Assembly: GCA_029339195.1 (NCBI GenBank)
Contig: JAPTJF010000263.1
Coordinates: 1-64,000, forward strand
Length of the DNA: 64,000 bases
From: Micractinium sp. NFX-FRZ
Lineage: Eukaryota; Chlorophyta; Trebouxiophyceae; Chlorellales; Chlorellaceae
Direction: 5' to 3'
In this document: piece after piece, positions 1-9,598 of the stretch
Layout of the letters: every line of letters starts with the position of its first letter
Position numbering within the stretch: the first letter of the stretch is position 1
The notes under the pieces: model-generated
What the model saw: only the letters and a program-made list of their open reading frames with translations
Databases searched by the model: none
Told to the model about the DNA's origin: nothing
Program-made: the position numbers and the translations under genes

Positions 1-186
1 ACAGAATAGTGTACTGAACTTGATGCGCGCGGCGGCGGGGCGAGTTGTTGCGAACCCCGGAGCTTGGGAAGGTATACTCAGAACACCAGTTGGCACTGCC
101 GCAGTGGCACGTTGGGTTTGAAGTAACGAGCGGGGGGATTAGCCGTGACAATTTCACGTAACCCGCAGCCCGTCGTTCCCATGCAG

Positions 187-3100
187 CGACCTGGCCGCCC
201 TGTGCGCGGCGTTGGCGGACGCCACTGCACGCGCGCAGCAGAACGTGGCCTCCACTCAGCAGCAGCTGCCTGAGGACCTTGCGCGGAACCTCATGAGCCA
301 GCTCGAGGGCCTGTGCATTAGCCTGCACTGCTGTTTGGAGATGCTGGAGAGCGGGGTAGCGCTGCAGGAGGCAGACGTGGTGCGTGCGCTCAGTGCGACA
401 GGTGCGCTGCTTGAAGGGGGAGCACGGCAGAATGGAGGTTTTACGGTTAGGCACTAGTCTCTGTTGTCTCCTCGTCGCCTAGCACACCTTTATGTCACGC
501 CTCCCTCATGCTGTGCACCGGTGTCTCTGGACCTGGTGCCGCGCATGCTGCGCCGGGCCAGCCCCAGGCAGCTCCCGCCGGCGGCAGTGGCGGGGATGCT
601 GGGCAGTTGCAGCCTGCCAATCGTCACGTTGCTGCAGCTAGCTGAGAAGGATCCCACACCCCTGCCGCCCCGTGCGGCGGCCATTGTGAGGGCGGTGCAC
701 TTGCGGCCAGCCACGCTGCTGCGCTTCCTGGAGGCGGCGGTGCCGGCAGCCCACGCCTCCGCGCTTTCCGCCGGTGCGGTACTGCGGTGTGCCGTGCTGT
801 GCTGTGCTGTGCCGCACGGTGTGGTATGCTGCGCTGTGCTCTTTGCACCCCGCTGCACTGTGCTTGGCAAGCAATGCTTGCTGCATCTGTGCGTGCTGCG
901 TTGTGCCTTGCCTTGCCATGCCATGCCATGCGTTGCTGTCCTGTGCCATGCTGTCACGCTGTGTGCAGTGATGCGCAGCACTGCTGCCCTGAGGCTGCCC
1001 AAGCCCCAGGCCGTGTCAAAAATCTGGGCACAGTCTGGGCAGTTGTACAGCAGTTCTTCTCCACCCCTGCTTCCCACCACATTGGCGTACCTGACATTGC
1101 CACTGCCCCTGCCGCTGCACCTGCGGTCGTTCCATCCACGCAGGCGTGCCCCGCATGCCCCGCACGGAGCCATACTTTTTCGAGCTGCTGAGATATCTGC
1201 TCTTGGGTGGAGATTTTAAGGAGGTGCAGGCAGGGGTGAGGCAGCTGCCGCAGCTGCAGCGGCAGCTGGTGGATCTGCTGGCCCACGGCTTGCTCTCCCC
1301 CGCCGCAGCAGCAGCAGAAGGGGATGAGATGGCAGACTCGCGCCTGGTGGAAACGACATGGCTTCGTTCCCTCCTTCTGCTGGCCAACTGCCTGGCCCCC
1401 GCCCGCTGGCAGCATGAAGCGGCGGCCAGCCAGGGTGCTAGCCTGCTCAACCGTGCAGCCGCGCTGGCGGCCAGCCCTGAGCAGGACAGCGGGGATGCGC
1501 AGCGAGACATAGCCCTGCTGCAAGTCTCATGCCTGCACCTGGCAGCAGTGCTGATGCGGGATGCGGTGGCAGCGGAGCAGGGTGGCAGCACGCTGCGCCC
1601 AGCACTGGTGCAGCGCCTGCTGGCAAACCTGGCAGCCTGCGCCCCCATGCTGGCTGACGTGGCGGAAGCGGTGGCAGCAGCAGCTCCATCTGTCAACCCC
1701 CCCGACAGCACGACAGCGAGGGCAGCAGCGGCTATGTCGGCACCAAGGGCAGGCAGCAGCGGTGGCCGCCTGCAGCAGCTGGGCCGGCTGTGCTGGGGGG
1801 AGCTGCGACAGAGCTGGGTGTACGCCCTCAGTGCCTGGGGAGCAGCAGTGCACGGCCTGTGCAACCTTGGAAGCCTTGCCCAGCAGCTCAGCAGTGCCAG
1901 CGGCTGCGCAGCCGCGGCACAGGCCGCGACCGGCCTGCTGCGCCTGGCGCCGCTGCTGCCTCAGCAGCCGTGCCGTGGGCAGCCCGGCAGCGCCGCCACA
2001 GTAGCTGCGGCACTGGCAGCAGAGGGAGGCGTGGCGGTCCTGGCAGATGCTTTAGAGGGGGGAGCCCTGTCGGGGGTCAGCCAACCTGGGGTGGTTGCGG
2101 GGCTCTCTTTCCTGCTGCCACTACTGGTGCGCCGCATGCTGCTCTGCCCTGAGCCGCGCCTCGAGGGGTGCACGGCCGAGCATGCGGCACTAGCGTTTGG
2201 CGCGTTCACCGCCGCCTGCCGCTACATGCACAGCACAGCTGCCGAGCTGGCGCGTGCGGCTGACACCAGCGCTGGCGGCAGCAGCGCCTGCGCCAGCACC
2301 ACTCCCCTGCTCTTCCTCGACCCAAGAGATTGCGGCAGAACCGTCCCCGCCATGCTCTGGGCTGCCACCATGAAAGCCCTGCCGCTCCACCTGCCAACCT
2401 GGTTCACGGCGGGCGCCATGGGGACCCTGCCAAGCGACTCGCCAATCGATGGGGAGCACTCCAGCTGGGTCACAGGCCTGGCGCCCGAGCTGGCACAGAG
2501 GTATGGGAGCCCTCCCTGGCAGGCATGTGCAGGGGATTCAGTGGCGGTTGCTGCGCTGGCACAGCCATGCTTCCTAGCTGCCCCGCCGGGTGCTCCAAGC
2601 CGGGCTTGTGTTGATTGGGGCTCCTGCCTCCCCCTTCTTGCGCCCCCTCCCTGCAGCCGCCTGGAGTGCATGCTGCTGTGCTGCCTGCCGGCTGTGGCAG
2701 GACTGGGCAGGAGGTGCTCACGTGAGGGGGGCGCTGGCGAGCTTGCGCGCACACGCTGCAGCCTGCTCAATGGGCTGCTGATGATTGCGCCGCTCTCCTC
2801 GCTGTGGCACCAGCTGCTGCAGCCCTCTGGCGGCGGCGCCAGGGCTGGCACGGCCGGGGCCATCTTGACTGGCGCGGCAGCCGACTGCGTGCAGGTCAGT
2901 TTGTCTGTGCTCATGCCACAGGTCCCGACCCTTCTTGGCCAGCCGTGTCAATGCCAGGTGTGCACCAGCCACTTGGCTGACGGCCACTCCTGCTCCCTCC
3001 TGGCATCTGCAGGAGGCTGTGGCGTGCTGGCCGCGCCAGCCGCTGGGTGCAGAGGGCGGCATGCTGCCCACTGCGCTATGCATGCTGAGTGCAGCGATTG

Positions 3101-3520
3101 CTCAGAACCAGCAGGCGATGCCGGTGGCCATCAGCTGTGATGTGGCCCTGCTGCGTGCGCTGTGCCAGGCTGGCAAGCTGCTGCTGGAGGAGTGCGGGGA
3201 GGCCGGCCTGCAGGGCACACCGGTGGGTGCTGGGCCCCTGGGGTTTGGGTGTTCCTTGAGGTTTCTGTGTACTTCTAGTCGGATATGGTCATGCCTCAGG
3301 CTGGGCTTGTCAGCACACAGCGTGCTGGGGGTGCAGCACAGGGTGCATGCTGTCGCCGGCGCTGCCCGCACAGCAGGTGTGCTCAGGCTGCCAAGCCCGC
3401 TGCGCATGCCATCCTGTCCTTCCCATGCAGGCCAAGGGTCAATATGTGCAGGTGTGGCAGCTGCTGGTGATGGTGGTCAACGTAGGTGCGGGCCCTGGCG
3501 CACCGCTGAGGCGCCAGTAA
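187..3520 (+). CDS. Unrecognised large helical protein, 3' part (5' end outside window)
   Basis: I do not recognise this protein. A consistent exon chain can be traced: 187-401, 483-773, 1144-2500, 2657-2894, 3013-3222 and 3431-3520, ending at TAA 3518-3520. All junction phases agree, giving about 799 codons in the window. The first exon opens after an AG with a split codon, so the gene starts upstream. The product is rich in Leu, Ala, Cys and Trp and is predicted mostly alpha-helical, with repeated leucine-rich amphipathic stretches, as in ARM/HEAT-like scaffolds. No catalytic motif, signal peptide or clear transmembrane segment is visible. The last exon is short and ends in a Val-rich helix plus a basic tail. 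The 483 acceptor is the least certain junction. The intron at 774-1143 is full of TGC/TGCCA simple repeats. Confidence 0.6.
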
Positions 3521-4686
3521 TACGGGTTGCCTGCCCCCCTGCAATCGTACCAGGACGAACCCAGCTCTGCCGCAGCTGGCCGGCTTGCGGAGGACCCCAT
3601 TGCGGCGGCTTGTGCAGCGGCGGCCGGCGGAGCTGTGCACCGGCGGCGCCCGCTCAGGATCCGGGCGCCGCACTTGCTTATCGCGTATCCTCCTGGAGGG
3701 ATCAACCACAGGATCGGCGGCCGCCCGCCCTGCCTCAAAGTGCCAGGGTTTGCCCCAGCGTGGCCCTCGTCTCGGGCACTTGCCCGCAGGCACTGGCCTC
3801 GCCTAGAACATGGGTTTAGAAGGACCCGAAGGGCTCGTGCCTTCGAATTGTCATGCATTCAGCCTGCCTGTGTTCACCGTGTTCACCCATGCTGTGGATG
3901 CTGTGCTCCCGCACGCCAGGTGCTGCGCCTGACCGAGAATACTGGGGCCGGTGCCCTGCACTTTCTGCCCTGTCTCTCTGAGTAAGAATCAAACATCTAA
4001 TCTGTCCAGGGTGGCTGTCTGCCTTCTGAAGCGGGCGGGTGGTGCCGCAGCGCATGGCCACAGTGCCGCGCCCGCCCACGCGCACCGAGCGTCGAATGGC
4101 CACATGGCGTCGGTGCCGCCCGGTTGCTGCAGCCTCCCTTGTGGAGCTGTACACCGTCATCATCAATTCATATGCTGGGCGAACGTGCCCCCCACCTCGT
4201 ATGGTTTGCTGCAAGTTTGGGCCTTGCTCGGCCTTGCTGCTGGTACGGTTGCCCCGATACAGGCACCTGTGGCCGAGCCGCGCCACAGGCAGCAGTGTGG
4301 TCATACCTGTATTAACCAGCTAGAATGATGCCCACGGATGTATGGGCAGTATGAAAGTCGCGTTCCGCTTTCAATTCAGTCAAGCCAACCTGCGGTCCAC
4401 GACCGCTGCTCCGCTTGTACGCCGGGCGCCGTCCTTACGCCGAAGGTGCCCTGCTGGACGAGAGCAAGCCATCGGCCCGGTACCTGTCAACCTTGTTGTT
4501 TCTATCAAATTCCAATCAATTGCACCGCAGCTGGTTCCCTGGCGTGTTGATCGACTGGGCCAGCCCGCGGCCCGCCAGGACCCGCCGTACTTGTCCCAAA
4601 CAGGCATCACCAACCGCACCAGTTGACATCGATTTTTTAAATAGAATTGGGCAACGTATAGCAGGGGCCGCTTTTGTGCGCGCGGC
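3521..4686. other. Intergenic region, unknown gene to M11 peptidase
   Basis: About 1.17 kb that must hold the 3' UTR of the upstream gene and the promoter of the M11 peptidase. Short open frames exist on both strands, but none has splice partners or family resemblance. The part at 4140-4680 is visibly less GC-rich than the genes around it. I see no RNA gene or repeat. Confidence 0.5.
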
Positions 4687-7407
4687 ATGTCGCGACCCAC
4701 AACCGCCGTGGTTATTGTGCTCCTTGCTCTGGTGACCATTCCTGCACTCAGCACATCGGGAATTGTGTTGGCAAGCACAGAAGTACTGGCGGGTGAGCGG
4801 CGGTTGAGCGCCTGACAGCGGCCACCTGGGGTAGTTGCAGGCACCTGCACACAGCAAGTGGACGTCGAATGCGCGTGCCGCCGCCCGCCACGCCTGATTG
4901 TTGCCTTATCTCTATGCAGGCATGGCATTCGTGGTTCATCAGCACCACTCCGGCAAAATGCATCAGCGGTGCGGCATCTGGTTGTTGGGCAGCAGGGTGG
5001 CAGTGGCGAGGGTCGGGTGGTTGCGGGGCACCGGTGCCACGACACCACTGGGTGGCATGCCGGCACCCACCCCGGCCAGCAGCCCTTTACCCGCGCTGTT
5101 GTGCACAGCAATTGGCACCAGACCCACCGTCATTATCGGCAACATCCCACGAAAATTCAACTGTCATGCCTGTCCACCCGCCCGCATGCCCGCCCGCATG
5201 CCCGCCTGCCTGCAGCATGCTGAGGGTGCGCACTGCTGACGGCAGGCACGTGCGTGTTGAGGTCAGCGCCCTTGAGCTGGCCGGCCTTCACACTGGAATT
5301 CACGTGGAGATCACCGGGCAATGGGTCCACCAGCTGGCACAGGGGCACAGCGGCAGCGGCGTGTCAGCAGCAGCGGCAGCGGCAGCAGGGGGTGCATCCG
5401 CAAGACGCGGCTTCAAGGCAGCCAGCATTCGATCCTCTGGTGCCAGCCAGGCACTTCCAAGGCTGCGAGTGGCCGCGCCTGCAGGCAGTGGGGCGTCCTC
5501 TGCTGCGGTGCCACCCCGGGCAGCAACCATGCTGAGCTCCAATCCAGTGACTGCGCGGTTCATCAACACAATCATCATCCCAAGTGAGCACAGCCCCTGC
5601 GCACCACCCCTGCCCGGCATCCGCCTGCTTCCACACATGCCTGCTTGCCTCCTGCCTGCCACCCAGCACGCCCCTGCCCGGCAGCTTCCAGGAACCCGCC
5701 CACCCACCTGCATGCCGCCGGCTGCCCCTTGCTCATGCAGTTGCTGGTGCTGCTGGCCCGGGCAGAGCCTGCCGTGGCGCAGCGCTGCCCAAGTTTACTA
5801 TCGACCAAGTCAAGCGGGCTGTGTTTGCAGAGGCCAACCCCAAGGGTGTCACCGTCGGCTCCACCTTCAACAAGTGCTCCTACGGCAAGAGCTTGCTGAC
5901 GCAGCAGAACAGCCTGGTGGCGGAGTTTGTGGAGCTGCCGTGCGGGGGCACTGCCAGGTGAGCCCTGCCGCGCTCAGCATGCACAGCATGGCACCACGGC
6001 TGCCCGGCCGGGCAGCGGTCATGCCCGGCGCCCCCTACCGGCCCGCAGCACAGCACACTGTTGGCAGCTGGGCAGGCAGGGTGGGCAGGATGCTGCCCCA
6101 CAGATGGCCGCTTCAGGCTCAGGAGGCACAGAAGCCTCAGCTGCTCACCCCTCCCTCGCACACTGCAGCAACGGGCTGCCCTGGAGCTTCTCCACCTGCG
6201 ACTCAGACGACCTGGATGGTTATGCCGAAGCTGCTGACGAGGCGCTGCGTGCACGGGGCATTGACCTGTCGCTGTACAAGTACAGGTGACGGGAGCGCAC
6301 ACCGGTGTGTCAGGCAGGCAGGCAGGCAGTCGGTCAAGCAGGCACGCTGGCTGGCAGGCACACAGCAGGGGGAAGGCTGGAGCCTTCCCACCAGCTCATG
6401 CCGCTAGTGCACGCATGAAATGCATGCTTTGATGCACCCGCTCGTCCCTGCACTACTTGCCGCAATTCACAGCATCCATTTCCTGCCTTTCCCTGCCGCC
6501 GCAGAGTGTATCTCATCCCTCCCGGCCGCTGCGATTTTGTGGGCATCGGCTATGTGGGGTGCGGCGGCGGCGCCAGCTGCCAAACCTGGATTGGTCCCGA
6601 CTTCTGGGCCAGCCCCAACGCCATGGTGCACGAGATCGGTGGGTGGGCGATGTGGGGATGGCAAGCGCCTGGTAGGGTTAGCTGGGCACGGCCCAATGCC
6701 CCTTTGCCCCTGCCCACCCCACCTCTGCTGGTGCTCACCCCTTTGTAGGGCACAACCTGTTCCTGGAGCATGCGGGGGCGGTGCAGAGCGGCACGTTTGA
6801 CGAGTACGCCGACCTGAGCGGGGCGATGGGCCACTGCTGCACAGACCGCTGCCCCAACATGCCGCACGCGTGGCAGCTGGGGTGGGTCACCATGCAGCAG
6901 CTGGACGGCAGCTCCCTCAAGCCGGGCCAGACAGTGACAGCTGCGCTTGCCAGCCAGGCTGTGTCATCACGCAGCGGCCTGCGCATCGTGCCCACCTGGG
7001 CGAAAGCAGCAGCTCCCATGTTTGTGGGGTACCGCACACGGGCGGGCGGTGACGCAGCAACCACAGCAGGCACTTCGGGCATCGCCAGCAAGGCGCACAT
7101 CTACACCGCCAATATTACGGGCAGTTTCGACCCCGCCCCCACCACCTGGCGGGCGGCGCTGGGCACGCCCGGCCAGGCGTGGGAGTACCCAGGCACGGGG
7201 CTGGTGGTGCGGCTGCGGAGCGCCTCTCTTGCAGCGGCGGTGGTCACCGTGTGCCGCAGGGGCGGGCCGGAGACCATTGCATCATGCCAGGAGGGCCAGG
7301 ATAAAGACTGCAATGGGCTGGCGGGTCCGCAAGACCCTGCCTGTGCCCGTATTTTGAAAAGAGCGAGGGCGGCGGCGCTGCGGCCGGCGCTCAAGCGTCG
7401 CCGCTGA
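4687..7407 (+). CDS. Gametolysin-type zinc metallopeptidase (peptidase M11), secreted
   Basis: Predicted extracellular matrix/cell-wall zinc protease of family M11, the family of Chlamydomonas gametolysin. Exons: 4687-4792, 4920-4968, 5216-5583, 5783-5957, 6169-6285, 6505-6638, 6749-7407 (535 aa; phases agree). The start at 4687 was chosen because it gives a classic signal peptide: a short basic N-terminus, then a Val/Leu/Ala core to about residue 30. The zinc motif HEIGHNLFLEH (HExxHxxxxxH, residues 314-324) is split by the last intron, with HEI plus one base on one side. A downstream Met-turn candidate is Met343 in LSGAMGHC. A Cys-rich region precedes the active site, as in this family. The C-terminus is basic. 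The family is known for cell-wall lysis in mating or release of daughter cells; the substrate here is unknown. The first two small exons are inferred from phase and signal peptide only. Confidence 0.85.
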
Positions 7408-7962
7408 GCGGCACCCTCTCCTGTATTCTTTCCATCAACATTTATTCTTCTCTTAACCCTTGCAACCTCTTCCTTCATGTACACTGGAATCATCACCCGT
7501 CTGCTGCACCTTCTCACCACACCCCGCTGGCGGAGATCCCCTCGGCACCTGAACTTCCAGTACCACAGGCAGGCCTCTGGTGCTTTTCGGTTGCAGCGTG
7601 TTTGCCCCCTCCTCAGTTGCTTACCCTTTTCACCTACAATCTCCCTTTGCCCCTGCACACTTCTCCCTTTTTTGCTTGCCATCCTGCTGAGAGACCTGAC
7701 TGCGATTCAAGTTGATGGGATGCAACAAACAGCACTTTCCTCTGCTCGCCTCTCCGGCCTAGAGCAGCCACAGAGGGTGTTTGGGACACAGCAACGGCAG
7801 CAGGACCGCTGAATCTGCACTAGTTGGCTGTCTTCATGCAACAATCCACAAAAGCAGCGCAAGGCAGGCAGCACCACCAACACCAGGAAGGGCACCACCT
7901 TGCATACACAGCACACGCAGCGAGGCAGGGGCAGCAGGCAGGTTGCTTTCCAGCAAAGGGGT
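7408..7962. other. Tail-to-tail intergenic region, M11 peptidase and H2A
   Basis: About 555 bp after the M11 stop and before the H2A 3' hairpin. It should contain the M11 3' UTR. It has pyrimidine-rich stretches at 7410-7680 and no convincing gene on either strand. Confidence 0.5.
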
Positions 7963-7978
7963 GGTGTTGAATAACACC
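7963..7978 (-). terminator. Histone 3' stem-loop of H2A
   Basis: On the minus strand this reads GGTGTTATTCAACACC: a perfect 6-bp stem with a 4-nt ATTC loop, 45 bp past the H2A stop. The identical hairpin with nearly identical flanks (CCAACT before, ACCCC after) follows H2B. Replication-dependent histone mRNAs of animals and volvocine algae end at such a hairpin, bound by SLBP, in place of a poly(A) tail. The role here is inferred from position and duplication. Confidence 0.9.
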
Positions 7979-8023
7979 AGTTGGTTTGGGGTGGGTGGGA
8001 AGTTGCCCGGGCGCAGGAGCAGC

Positions 8024-8404
8024 TTATGCCTCGGCCTTCTTGCCGGTCTTCTTGGGCAGCAGCACGGAGTGGATGTTGGGCAGCACGCCGCCCTCGGCGA
8101 TGGTCACGCCGGCCAGCAGCTTGGACAGCTCCTCGTCGTTGCGCACCGCCAGCTGGATGTGGCGGGGGATGATGCGGGTCTTCTTGTTGTCGCGGGCGGC
8201 ATTGCCGGCCAGCTCCAGCACCTCGGCGGCCAGGTACTCCAGCACCGCCGCCAGGTACACGGGGGCGCCGGCACCGATGCGCTCGGCGTAGCGCCCCTTC
8301 TTCAGGTAGCGGGCGATGCGGCCCACGGGGAACTGCAGGCCCGCCTTGGAGGACTTGCTCACGGCCTTCTTGCCGGCGGTCTTGCCTTTGCCACGGCCAG
8401 ACAT
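8024..8404 (-). CDS. H2A: Histone H2A, intronless
   Basis: Core nucleosomal histone H2A, 126 aa, single exon. The sequence opens with [12 protein letters not shown] and carries the canonical [14 protein letters not shown] and [18 protein letters not shown] blocks of the histone fold, including the acidic-patch region NDEELSKLL. The C-terminus is short and basic ([12 protein letters not shown]) and lacks the SQ(E/D)-hydrophobic motif of H2A.X, so this is a canonical replication-dependent type. The frame is open upstream of the ATG, but the MSGRGK start is diagnostic. It is divergently paired with H2B across 362 bp and followed by a 3' stem-loop, which fits S-phase co-expression. It is the only gene pair in the window without introns. 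Confidence 0.98.
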   Translation of the reverse strand: MSGRGKGKTAGKKAVSKSSKAGLQFPVGRIARYLKKGRYAERIGAGAPVYLAAVLEYLAAEVLELAGNAARDNKKTRIIPRHIQLAVRNDEELSKLLAGVTIAEGGVLPNIHSVLLPKKTGKKAEA

Positions 8405-8766
8405 GGTTGCTGGGTTGGGGGTTTGTGGGGAGGGGAGAGGGGTTGGTGGGAGGGTTGGGAGTGCCGACTGGAGCCGCTTGGCGGGGCTTTTGTAAGCGGG
8501 AGAGAGGGGAAGAGGTGGGTGAGCAGACAGAGACAGCCTGAGCCAGCCAGAGATGTCAGCTGGGCGGGCACCGGATAGGTGAGCGCCGCAACCCATCCGG
8601 GCACCCTGCTTTGCTCCACTCTCCTTGGCCCGCTGCCGCCGCTCCCCTGCCGCCGCTGGCATCAGTCCTGGGGCCTACAACAAATACAAGAGCGGCGCAG
8701 GCCCGCCATTCTCACCACCCCTCTCCACCTTTCACTCAACAACCCCACACCCACCACCCAGCAGCC
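8405..8766. promoter_or_regulatory. Bidirectional histone H2A/H2B promoter
   Basis: The 362-bp gap between the two divergent start codons must drive both histones. Short A-rich elements lie at similar distances from the two ATGs: ACAAATACAAGAG near 8683 for H2B, and TTACAAAAG on the minus strand near 8490 for H2A. They may act as weak TATA-like elements. A TTGGCGGG box near 8478 resembles an E2F site but does not match the consensus exactly. These element assignments are inference from pattern and position. Confidence 0.65.
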
Positions 8767-9138
8767 ATGGCTCCCCCCGCCAAGAAGGCCGCCCCCGCCA
8801 AGAAGGAGGCCAAGCCCGCCGCCGCCAAGAGCGACAAGAAGAAGGCCAAGAAGGCCAAGGGCACCGAGAGCTACAAGCTCTACATCTTCAAGGTGCTCAA
8901 ACAGGTGCACCCCGACACCGGCATCTCCTCCAAGTCCATGGCTATCCTCAACTCCTTCATCGTGGACCAGTTTGAGAAGATCGCCGCCGCCGCCGCCCAG
9001 CTGAGCCGCGTGAACAAGAAGCCCACCCTGACCTCCCGCGAGATCCAGACCGCCGTGCGCCTGGTGCTGCCCGGCGAGCTGGCCAAGCACGCCGTGAGCG
9101 AGGGCACCAAGGCCGTCACCAAGTTCACCTCCGCCTGA
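8767..9138 (+). CDS. H2B: Histone H2B, intronless
   Basis: Core histone H2B, 123 aa, single exon. The N-terminal tail (about residues 1-33) is an Ala/Lys/Pro repeat of the plant and algal kind ([13 protein letters not shown]). It is followed by the fold blocks [40 protein letters not shown] and [26 protein letters not shown]. The C-terminal [10 protein letters not shown] contains the conserved lysine that is monoubiquitinated in plants and animals. The start is the first ATG that gives the canonical MAPPAKK tail, with CAGCC just before it. It pairs head-to-head with H2A and is followed 70 bp downstream by the histone hairpin. Confidence 0.98.
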   Translation: MAPPAKKAAPAKKEAKPAAAKSDKKKAKKAKGTESYKLYIFKVLKQVHPDTGISSKSMAILNSFIVDQFEKIAAAAAQLSRVNKKPTLTSREIQTAVRLVLPGELAKHAVSEGTKAVTKFTSA

Positions 9139-9208
9139 GCGGTGTGACTGGCGGCCTCCAGCCCTTTCCACTCCAGCCCTTTCACCACACAAACCCCCCA
9201 ACCCAACT

Positions 9209-9224
9209 GGTGTTATTCAACACC
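9209..9224 (+). terminator. Histone 3' stem-loop of H2B
   Basis: GGTGTTATTCAACACC, a perfect 6-bp stem with a 4-nt loop, starting 70 bp after the H2B stop. It is identical to the hairpin after H2A on the other strand. It is the expected 3' processing site of a non-polyadenylated histone mRNA. Confidence 0.9.
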
Positions 9225-9598
9225 ACCCCCTCTCCTGGAAACCAAACACATGCCTGCTTGCTCGTTGGGTGCTGCTGCCGTACTGCCCGTTCGCGTTGCT
9301 GTGTGTGTGCCTGCCAAACCACGGGCCCACAGGCCTTCCCCCGTGCGTGGTTGGTGGGCTGGGTGCGGCCCCCCTGAGCCAGGTGCACGTGCTCTGCATC
9401 TTGCTACGTGTGATTGCATTTTGCGGTGCCTGCTGGGGCTGGCCTTTCGGTCCTGTGTGGCAGGGAGCACAAAAGGCAGGATACGCAAGCACTGTGGGCG
9501 GTGCAAGACGAGAGGAAGCGCGGGCAGCGCACTGAGCGGGTGGGCCACAGGGAGCTTCCCTTCTGTGCCTGTGTGTGCAGGCCCCGGACTTCCAAGAG
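9225..9598. other. Tail-to-tail intergenic region, H2B and SEC14-like gene
   Basis: 374 bp after the H2B hairpin and before the stop of the SEC14-like gene. It should carry the latter's 3' UTR on the minus strand. No gene, repeat or RNA feature is visible. Confidence 0.5.

Noticed and set aside
774..970. Coding exon in the TGC/TGCCA-rich stretch
   Set aside because: Open frames here translate to Cys/Ala/Leu repeats in several frames. The phased gene model treats it as intron.
3600..4600. Extra gene between the unknown gene and the M11 peptidase
   Set aside because: Several frames of 60-160 codons are open on both strands, but none shows domain-like composition or linked splice sites.
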